Source: Bacillota bacterium
Lineage (GTDB): Bacteria; Bacillota; Clostridia; Oscillospirales; Acutalibacteraceae
DNA length: 27,212 nt
Reading direction: 5' to 3'
Assembly: GCA_023416955.1 (NCBI GenBank)
Contig: JAEZGM010000037.1
Location: 1 to 27,212, forward strand
The translations under genes were made by a program, and so were the position numbers. Of this stretch, positions 22,345 through 27,212 are shown in pieces. Numbering within the stretch: the stretch's first letter is position 1; every line of letters begins with the position of its first letter. A model generated the notes under the pieces. The model had not been told where the DNA came from and did not search any database. It saw only the letters and a list, made by a program, of their open reading frames with translations.

Positions 22345-22369
22345 ACTTCGGGTCAAGTTGGCCCGAAGT
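22345..22369. repeat. 25-bp inverted repeat, copy 1
   Basis: First of four copies of an imperfect palindrome with arms ACTTCGGG and CCCGAAGT. The centre here is TCAAGTTGG. It lies 4 nt before an AAAGGAGG sequence, like copies 3 and 4. Confidence 0.9.
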
Positions 22370-22397
22370 CGAAAGGAGGGATTGCGAATATCCCGTT

Positions 22398-22429
22398 GGG
22401 GCTTGACCTAAAAATCAAGCCCCTTTTTT
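22398..22429 (+). terminator. Terminator or attenuator in the parB leader
   Basis: GGGGCTTGA (22398-22406) pairs with TCAAGCCCC (22415-22423), followed by six T. It lies only 18 nt before the parB ribosome binding site, too close for a separate downstream promoter. An AAAGGAGGG sequence (22372-22380) precedes it. A possible 9-codon leader ORF (TTG 22382 to TAA 22411) runs into the 5' arm. Conditional attenuation is plausible. Confidence 0.75.
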
Positions 22430-22461
22430 CATGCCATAAAACAGACAAGGAGGAAAAACGC

Positions 22462-23985
22462 ATGGCAAAAAATGAGCCAAACAAGCCGGAGAAAGTAAAA
22501 ACCGCCCCCGCACAGGAAGCAACAGCAGAAGAAAAAAGCACTCCCAAACCCATGCCGGAGATTAGCGGCGAAGCTCCTGCCCCGGAAAAGACTGCCGAAG
22601 AAACAGCGGCACTTCCCCATGAGGACGGAGCCGCCCTGCATGAATCTGATAAGGACAGGCCGGAAGTACCTACCTCCATTGACATTCCCGCCCCTGGTGA
22701 TGTGGTGGTTTCCTTTGACAAAATCAATGAGATTGTTTCCGGGAAACAGGCGGCGGTAAAGGAAGCGGAGCAGACCGCCCCCGAAAAAAAGGACGTGGAA
22801 AAATCAGCACACACCGAAAAAAATGCAGAGCCAGAGAAACCCGGTATGGATAAGGGAAAGGAAAACGAGCCGAAAACGGCTGACAGCAAGCCCAAATCCC
22901 GCTTACAAAAAACCACTGAAAAAGCGGACAAAAAGCCTACTCGCCCTGCCAAACAGGAAAAAGCCCCAAAGGCCGTAAAACCGGAAAAGCCGGATAAACC
23001 GAAACAGGCCGCTGAAATTGGCGGCAGTGCTTCTGATTCCCCGCAAGCTACGGAACAGGCACAGGCACAGCGGGAAACGCCGCCCCCTGCCCCGGAACTA
23101 ACGCCCGAACCGCGGGAAGCACCCCGCCCCGGTGAACAGGAACAGATTGTTTATCTCAATCTTTCCGAGCTTTTCGCTTTCAAAGATCACCCGTTTCAAG
23201 TCCGCAATGATGAAGAAATGGCGGCTATGGTGGAAAGCGTCAAGGACAAGGGCGTTACCCAGCCTGCCATTGTGCGCCCCCGTGAAGATGGCGGCTATGA
23301 AATCGTATCCGGCCACCGCCGCCAGAAAGCCAGTGAATTAGCCGGATTTACGGATATGCCCTGTATTATCCGCAACATGACAGACGAACAGGCCATCACG
23401 CAGATGGTAGAGGACAATACCAACCAGCGTGAAAATATCCTGCCCAGTGAACGGGCCAAAGCTCTGCAAATGCAGTTAGAAGCCATTAAGAAGCAGGGCG
23501 CACGAACCGGCAACGGGCAACGCTCCAATGAGGTAGTAGCCGAGCGCAACAAAATGACGGTCAAGCAGGTTCAGCGGTATATCAAGCTCAATGAGCTGGT
23601 TCCTGACCTTATGAAAATGGTGGACGAAAAGAAAATCGCGTTCACTCCCGCGGTGGAGCTTGCGTTTATCAAGCCAAAAAATCAGCGGTATATTGCTATC
23701 GCGATTGAGGGCCAGCAGTCGGCACCCTCACTCTCACAGGCACAGCGTATGCGTGACCTTGACCAAAAGAAGCTGTTAAATCCCGATGTGATTGACGGAA
23801 TCATGTTAGAAGAAAAAAAGGAGGCAGACAAAGTGATTATTTCAAGCCAGGAACTTTCCCAGTATTTCGGCAAGGAGAAAACACCCCGCGAAATGAAGGA
23901 TACCATTATGAAGCTGCTTGAGGAAAACAAGGATAAGCTGAAAGACATTTCGGCCCCGGAAAAGAAAGCCGAGCAGGAGAAATAA
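22462..23985 (+). CDS. ParB-like partition/nucleoid protein of the ICE
   Basis: A 507-residue protein. The first 225 residues are low-complexity, rich in Lys, Glu, Pro and Ala, and likely disordered. A ParB N-terminal domain starts near 229 (IVYLNLSELFAFKDHPFQVR). It includes GHRRQKA (284-290), the counterpart of the ParB GERR box, and EDNTNQRENILPSERA (317-332), the third nucleotide-contact motif. A helix-turn-helix follows (about 350-390, NEVVAERNKMTVKQVQRYIKLNEL). Chromosomal ParB proteins are CTP-dependent clamps; ICE homologues may help maintenance or transfer. The start is ATG 22462 behind AAGGAGG. A longer frame from 22327 would cross the terminator and was rejected. Confidence 0.88.
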   Translation: MAKNEPNKPEKVKTAPAQEATAEEKSTPKPMPEISGEAPAPEKTAEETAALPHEDGAALHESDKDRPEVPTSIDIPAPGDVVVSFDKINEIVSGKQAAVKEAEQTAPEKKDVEKSAHTEKNAEPEKPGMDKGKENEPKTADSKPKSRLQKTTEKADKKPTRPAKQEKAPKAVKPEKPDKPKQAAEIGGSASDSPQATEQAQAQRETPPPAPELTPEPREAPRPGEQEQIVYLNLSELFAFKDHPFQVRNDEEMAAMVESVKDKGVTQPAIVRPREDGGYEIVSGHRRQKASELAGFTDMPCIIRNMTDEQAITQMVEDNTNQRENILPSERAKALQMQLEAIKKQGARTGNGQRSNEVVAERNKMTVKQVQRYIKLNELVPDLMKMVDEKKIAFTPAVELAFIKPKNQRYIAIAIEGQQSAPSLSQAQRMRDLDQKKLLNPDVIDGIMLEEKKEADKVIISSQELSQYFGKEKTPREMKDTIMKLLEENKDKLKDISAPEKKAEQEK

Positions 23986-23988
23986 AGC

Positions 23989-24021
23989 ACTTCGGGCCAA
24001 GTTGACCCGAAGTTTTCTTTT
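23989..24021. repeat. 25-bp inverted repeat, copy 2, with T-rich tail
   Basis: Copy 2 covers 23989-24013 and is the exact reverse complement of copy 4, so it is in the opposite orientation. Read on the plus strand one stem position is a C-A mismatch. TTTTCTTTT follows, so it may double as the parB terminator. Confidence 0.85.
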
Positions 24022-24022
24022 A

Positions 24023-24037
24023 CGGGGCTTTGCCCCG
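24023..24037 (+). repeat. Short GC-rich hairpin
   Basis: CGGGGC (24023-24028) and GCCCCG (24032-24037) pair around TTT, immediately after copy 2 of the 25-bp repeat. No U tract follows. It is the first of several hairpins in the 300-nt gap 23986-24288. Confidence 0.6.
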
Positions 24038-24053
24038 CACCCCAAAGCTCTAA

Positions 24054-24203
24054 GGATATAATATATTCCCCGTCGCCATATACCAGGTAGCACAGCCGGG
24101 AAAATCAGTCAAGAGTGCGAAGCACCGCCAACGGCGGCTATGCTCTTGACGGATTTCTCCCGGCTATGCTTTAAGGCAGTCAAGCGACAGGGATATATAT
24201 TCC
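24054..24203. other. 150-nt nested inverted repeat (possible oriT, origin or structured RNA)
   Basis: Three levels of symmetry share one centre. The outer arms are 24054-24076 (ending CCCCGTCGC) and 24184-24203 (starting GCGACAGGG). The middle arms are 24094-24115 (starts AGCCGGGA, ends GTCAAGAG) and 24143-24165 (starts CTCTTGAC, ends TCCCGGCT), complementary over about 21 bp with few mismatches. The inner hairpins are TGC/GCA (24116-24124) and CCGCC/GGCGG (24125-24137). No ORF with a ribosome binding site crosses it. Transfer origins and replication origins of ICEs are built this way, and so are some noncoding RNAs. I cannot choose among these. Confidence 0.65.
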
Positions 24204-24214
24204 TTTGAGCTGCC

Positions 24215-24236
24215 CCCTTTCCATGAATGGAAAGGG
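24215..24236. repeat. Palindromic hairpin upstream of the DUF4406-like gene
   Basis: CCCTTTCCA (24215-24223) pairs with TGGAAAGGG (24228-24236) around TGAA, with G/C-rich flanks. TTGACA at 24249-24254 could be a -35 for the next gene, but I find no matching -10. Confidence 0.55.
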
Positions 24237-24288
24237 CGGGGGGATAGGTTGACACATTCAGCGTAACAAGAACGGAGGTGCTTTATAT

Positions 24289-24642
24289 ATGAAACGACCT
24301 TTAGCATACATTACTGCCGCATGGTGCGGCAATCACAATACAGACACCAAACAGGCGGCGCAGTATTGCCGGGCAGTTTACGAAGCCGGATTTTCCCCGG
24401 TTTGCCCGACCCTGTATCTTCCGCTTTTTCTCAATGACGCAATCCCGGAGGAACATAAAAGCGGCATTGATATGAGCCGGGATCTCCTGCGCCGCTCTCA
24501 CGTGCTTGTCGTATGCGGAAGCGATATTGACGAGGACGTAAAGAACGACATTGCCGTTGCCGGACGGCTGAACATTACGGCAACCACGCTGGACGGGATT
24601 CTGACCGTGAAAACGCAGGGACAGGAAAAAGACCATGCTTGA
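24289..24642 (+). CDS. DUF4406/DUF7768-like protein
   Basis: A 117-residue soluble protein starting MKRPLAYITAAWCG. The pattern AQYCRAVYEAGFSPVCPTLYLPLFL, then EEHKSGIDMSRDLLRRSHVLVVCG, resembles the nucleoside 2-deoxyribosyltransferase-like fold found in DUF4406/DUF7768 proteins. These are common in ICEs and phages and have no proven role. GGAGGTG is 8 nt upstream. The stop overlaps the ardA start (ATGCTTGA), so the pair is translationally coupled, which suggests a role beside antirestriction during entry. Confidence 0.75.
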   Translation: MKRPLAYITAAWCGNHNTDTKQAAQYCRAVYEAGFSPVCPTLYLPLFLNDAIPEEHKSGIDMSRDLLRRSHVLVVCGSDIDEDVKNDIAVAGRLNITATTLDGILTVKTQGQEKDHA

Positions 24643-25339
24643 AGCCTTTGTTACCAATCTTGGACGGTATAACGAGGGATATTTGGACGGGGAGCCTTTA
24701 AAGCTCCCTGCCACCACCGAGGAAGTGCAGGCTCTTTTGAAGCGTATCCATGTGGACGGTGTGCGGTATGAGGAAATTTTCATTACTAATTATGAAACCG
24801 ACATTCCCGGTCTGCGTGACTGCTTAGGAGAATATGAAAGCATTGATGAGTTGAACTTCTTGGCTTCCCTGCTGGACGATATGGAGGAATGGGAGTTAGA
24901 AAAGTTTTCTGCCGCCGTGGACTTCGGGGAGTACAACAGTGTACCCGCCCTAATTAACCTTACGCAAAATCTGGATTGTTTTGAGTTTTACGCCGGGGTT
25001 GAGAATGAGGAAGATTTAGGCCTCTACTATGTTGAGGAAATGTGTACGCTGGAAATCCCGGAGCATTTGGAAAACAATATTGATTATGAAGCCTATGGGC
25101 GGGATATGAACTTGGACGACGACGGGCGTTTTACCGATGGCGGCTATGTGGTACGGACAGGCGACAGCTTCACTGAGTATTACAGCGGCAGGGACGATTT
25201 ACCGGAGGAATACCGAATTTTTGCTTATCCCGAACCGGAAAAATCCATCAAGAAAACGCTGGAAAGCTACGGGAAGATGATAAACGAAACCGTCACCGCC
25301 GCCCGTGAGCGCCCCCACCCCGCCAATGCGGAACGATAA
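24635..25339 (+). CDS. ardA: Antirestriction protein ArdA
   Basis: ArdA mimics B-form DNA and blocks type I restriction enzymes during conjugative entry. The 234-residue protein starts with AFVTNLGRYNEGYLDGEPLKLP, the family N-terminus, and is very acidic over 45-175, as a DNA mimic should be (YETDIPG, YESIDELN, LLDDMEEWELEKF). It is longer than the roughly 165-residue Tn916 protein. The C-terminal tail ends with RERPHPANAER, a tail shared with the next gene product. It is coupled by overlap to the DUF4406-like gene. Confidence 0.88.
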   Translation: MLEAFVTNLGRYNEGYLDGEPLKLPATTEEVQALLKRIHVDGVRYEEIFITNYETDIPGLRDCLGEYESIDELNFLASLLDDMEEWELEKFSAAVDFGEYNSVPALINLTQNLDCFEFYAGVENEEDLGLYYVEEMCTLEIPEHLENNIDYEAYGRDMNLDDDGRFTDGGYVVRTGDSFTEYYSGRDDLPEEYRIFAYPEPEKSIKKTLESYGKMINETVTAARERPHPANAER

Positions 25340-25378
25340 CCAACTTCGGGCCAACTTGGCCCGAAGTGTGAAAGGAGG
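25309..25378 (+). repeat. Gene-end module with 25-bp inverted repeat, copy 3
   Basis: Positions 25343-25367 are copy 3 of the 25-bp repeat, here a perfect palindrome apart from its central base. The similarity to copy 4 extends from the last codons of the upstream gene (GCCAATGCGGA encoding ANAE) through to the AAAGGAGGTT ribosome binding site of the next gene. Confidence 0.85.
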
Positions 25379-25387
25379 TTAAAGCCT

Positions 25388-26185
25388 ATGGCAAAAACGA
25401 AAACTACCGCCGAGCCGATTTTGGAAAATGAACACGTTAAGGAGCTTTTGGCGATATTGCGGGAAAACAATTCCCCGTCCACAAAGGATTTTCTTGCGGT
25501 TCTGAATCAGGTCGGAGCAATGGAAAAACAGCTTGACACCGCTGTAAAGGAGCTTGCCGCCATGCGGCAGGAGTTAAAAACAGCGCAGGAGCAAAACCAC
25601 CCGGTTAAGACTGCTTTGCAAAAGGCGGTCATTGTTATGCAGGGGCAGGTATTGGACTTGCGGGAACGGCTTGCCGAGCTAAAGCAGATCGTCATAGACG
25701 GTTGCAAAAATGCCGTTGCCACATTTAAGGAAAGCGGCATTTCTGCTCTGGATAACGTGACCCGGTTCTTTAAGGTGCGGCCCATTCTGGAATCCATGCG
25801 GGATATTCTCACAAAGGATATTCAGTATGACGATAAGGCTATCGCCAAAATCGAAGCCATCAGTACGGAATACCATCAGGCCGGGCGGCATTTGAAAAAC
25901 ATGGGCCGGGCCATACTTGGCATGGAAGCGGCACAGGAAGCAAAACAGCCCGGTAAGCTGGCGGCAGTCATATCCGCCCCATTCCGTGCGGAGCGTTCCC
26001 ATTTTTCCAGTATGAAAAGCCATGTGGAAAAATCTTTGAATACGCTGGCCCGATTGGAAGAACGGGCGACAGAGAAGAAGCCCTCTATCCGGGAAGCCCT
26101 TGCAACCCACAATGAAAAAATCGCACAGGAGAAAAAGGACGCTCCCACCACACAGCGACCCCGCCCTGCCAATGCGGAGCGGTAG
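25388..26185 (+). CDS. DUF6674-like coiled-coil protein of the ICE
   Basis: A 265-residue, largely helical protein with no membrane segment. A coiled coil is likely around residues 40-110 (VGAMEKQLDTAVKELAAMRQELKTAQEQ) and again near 215-250. It matches what I recall as DUF6674, a protein regularly found between ArdA and PcfB in Tn1549-type elements. Function unknown. It starts at ATG 25388 after AAAGGAGG. Its C-terminus TQRPRPANAER duplicates the ArdA tail. The family name is from memory. Confidence 0.72.
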   Translation: MAKTKTTAEPILENEHVKELLAILRENNSPSTKDFLAVLNQVGAMEKQLDTAVKELAAMRQELKTAQEQNHPVKTALQKAVIVMQGQVLDLRERLAELKQIVIDGCKNAVATFKESGISALDNVTRFFKVRPILESMRDILTKDIQYDDKAIAKIEAISTEYHQAGRHLKNMGRAILGMEAAQEAKQPGKLAAVISAPFRAERSHFSSMKSHVEKSLNTLARLEERATEKKPSIREALATHNEKIAQEKKDAPTTQRPRPANAER

Positions 26186-26228
26186 TCAACTTCGGGTCAA
26201 CTTGGCCCGAAGTCTGGAAAGGAGGTTG
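26155..26228 (+). repeat. Gene-end module with 25-bp inverted repeat, copy 4
   Basis: Positions 26189-26213 are copy 4 of the inverted repeat. The flanks match the module at 25309-25378: CCCGCCCTGCCAATGCGGAG before it, and GGAAAGGAGGTTGA after it, which is the ribosome binding site of pcfB. Confidence 0.85.
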
Positions 26229-26233
26229 ATTTT

Positions 26234-26707
26234 TTGCAGGAAGATATTGAACGCCGGACGGTTGCCCTATCTGTCAATGCTACAAAACTGACGGGCCGGA
26301 CGCTGGCAAAGGTGCTGGCGGCAGCACTCCGGCAGATACAAAAGGGCCATCAGAAGCGGCAGACCCCGCAGGGCAGACAGAGCGTAAAAAAGTTGATGAA
26401 CCACGGCGTTTCTACAAACAGTCTTGACCTGTCCGGGGATACGAAGCTCTTTGACCGTGTGGCCCGAAAGTACAATGTAGATTATGCTTTTCACAAAACC
26501 GGGCCGGATAAATATTTGTTATTCTTCAAGGCCGGGCAGGCTGACGCTATTACCGCCTGTTTTGGCGAATATACAAAGCTGGTGCTGAACCGGGGCAAGA
26601 GCCGCCACCCCTCTATTCTGAAACAGTTAAAAGCCTTTGCCGACAGGGAGCGCACCAAACCGCGACAAAAGGAACGAAAACGGGAGGTGGTGCGGAATGA
26701 ACGATAA
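26234..26707 (+). CDS. PcfB/DUF3801 family conjugation protein
   Basis: A 157-residue basic protein of the PcfB (DUF3801) family. PcfB of plasmid pCF10 partners with the coupling protein PcfC, bringing relaxosome components to the secretion channel. Seen are LSVNATKLTGRTLAKVLAAALR near the N-terminus, and KLFDRVARKYNVDYAFHKTGPDKYLLFFKAGQADAITACF in the centre, typical of the family. A basic tail follows. The start is TTG 26234 with GGAGG 8 nt upstream. It overlaps the next gene by 11 nt, in keeping with joint action with the VirD4-like protein. Confidence 0.85.
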   Translation: MQEDIERRTVALSVNATKLTGRTLAKVLAAALRQIQKGHQKRQTPQGRQSVKKLMNHGVSTNSLDLSGDTKLFDRVARKYNVDYAFHKTGPDKYLLFFKAGQADAITACFGEYTKLVLNRGKSRHPSILKQLKAFADRERTKPRQKERKREVVRNER

Positions 26708-27212
26708 AATCCGTAGATATGTGATTCCCAATGTTCCCTATCTGTTGGTGCTGTGGTTCTGTCTGAAGCTCGGCACAGCCTACCGCCTTGCGGCAGGTGC
26801 AGACTTCGGAAATAAACTGGTTGGCATGATAAAGACTATAAGCCCGGCGTTTGCTTCATTTGCGCCGGGCTTTGTGCTGTCCGATTGGCTCATTGGCCTT
26901 GCCGGGGCGGTCATACTCCGGCTGGTGGTATGGTATAAGGTAAAAAACGCAAAAAAGTTTCGGAGGGATGTGGAATATGGCTCGGCCCGGTGGGGAACGG
27001 CAAAGGACATCAAGCCCTTTATCGACCCAAAATTCAGCAACAACGTGATACTAACCGGGACAGAGCTTCTTACCATGAATACCCGACCCGCCAATCCCGC
27101 CAACGCCCGAAACCTTAACTGCTGTATCATAGGCTCCAGCGGAAGCGGGAAAACTCGCTTTTGGCTGACCCCACAGCTTTTACAGGCTCATTCGTCCTAT
27201 GTGGTGGTTGAC
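26697..27212 (+). CDS. VirD4-like type IV coupling protein, CD1115 family (partial)
   Basis: The first 172 residues of a conjugative coupling ATPase; the gene runs off the right edge. Two N-terminal membrane helices (about 8-30 and 60-80) precede the cytoplasmic part. The motif EYGSARWGTAKDI is typical of the CD1115/VirD4 group, and Walker A is GSSGSGKT at 146-153. It would pump the relaxase-DNA complex into the mating channel. GGGAGG is 9 nt before the ATG, and the start lies within the end of pcfB. Confidence 0.9.
   Translation, partial: MNDKIRRYVIPNVPYLLVLWFCLKLGTAYRLAAGADFGNKLVGMIKTISPAFASFAPGFVLSDWLIGLAGAVILRLVVWYKVKNAKKFRRDVEYGSARWGTAKDIKPFIDPKFSNNVILTGTELLTMNTRPANPANARNLNCCIIGSSGSGKTRFWLTPQLLQAHSSYVVVD

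Larger units (their letters stand above)
22217..27212 (+). mobile_element. Left part of a Tn1549/CD1115-type integrative conjugative element
   Basis: The gene order ParB-like, DUF4406-like, ArdA, DUF6674-like, PcfB/DUF3801, VirD4-like coupling protein is the standard left module of Tn1549-type clostridial ICEs. The style of the sequence changes here: higher GC, tightly packed genes each preceded by AAGGAGG, and shared intergenic hairpins. The exact left end is not identified; it lies somewhere between the collagen-like gene (22216) and the terminator at 22294. The element continues past the window, and neither integrase nor relaxase is visible. Confidence 0.85.

Noticed and set aside
22353..22952. 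A 199-codon minus-strand ORF opposite the parB N-terminus
   Set aside because: Arises from the repetitive Lys/Glu/Pro codons on the other strand. Crosses the terminator and has no start signals.

Overview
The window looks like a chromosomal segment of a spore-forming clostridium, probably an Oscillospirales/Ruminococcaceae-type Firmicute, interrupted near position 22,200 by the left part of an integrative and conjugative element (ICE). The assignment rests on the SCIFF six-cysteine peptide with its radical SAM maturase, the TIGR04086 membrane protein, SpoIIM, CwlD, a lysine (L-box) riboswitch, strong AGGAGG-type ribosome binding sites and AT-rich intrinsic terminators. The organism call is inferred from gene content, not from a database search.

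Chromosomal part, left to right. A YfhO-family polytopic membrane protein (219-2891) lies convergent to a minus-strand lysine/diaminopimelate operon, asd-dapA-dapB-ACT (6340 to 3042). A lysine riboswitch with its own terminator (about 6411-6662) precedes asd. Its promoter sits back to back with the promoter of queA-tgt (queuosine tRNA modification). A yajC gene follows, then a TIGR04086 membrane protein, the 48-residue SCIFF precursor scfA (9903-10049) and the SPASM radical SAM enzyme scfB (10134-11492). After a 470-bp AT-rich, highly structured gap come spoIIM, a XerD-type recombinase and a YesL/DUF624-like membrane protein. A second, divergent Xer-type recombinase is convergent to these, and the two groups share one bidirectional terminator. 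Next is ogt. A minus-strand cluster then holds a HlyD-type adaptor, a MacB-type permease with no ATPase gene beside it, and a DUF6873 (GME-fold-like) protein. A small cysteine-rich ORF, radA, cwlD and a short collagen-like, probably spore-surface, protein complete this part.

ICE part (about 22,217 to the end of the window). It carries a ParB-like protein with a long disordered N-terminus, a 300-bp structured noncoding region, a DUF4406/DUF7768-like protein, an ArdA antirestriction protein, a DUF6674-like coiled-coil protein, a PcfB/DUF3801 protein, and the start of a VirD4-type coupling protein that runs off the right edge. This order is typical of Tn1549/CD1115-type clostridial elements. Integrase, relaxase and the type IV channel would lie beyond the window.

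The least explained signals are in the noncoding DNA of the ICE. A 25-bp inverted repeat occurs four times at gene boundaries, and in two places it is part of a longer (about 70 bp) repeated gene-end module. A roughly 150-nt nested cruciform sits between parB and the DUF4406 gene. In the chromosome, interlocked inverted repeats upstream of spoIIM and a hairpin that buries the ribosome binding site of the TIGR04086 gene also deserve attention.
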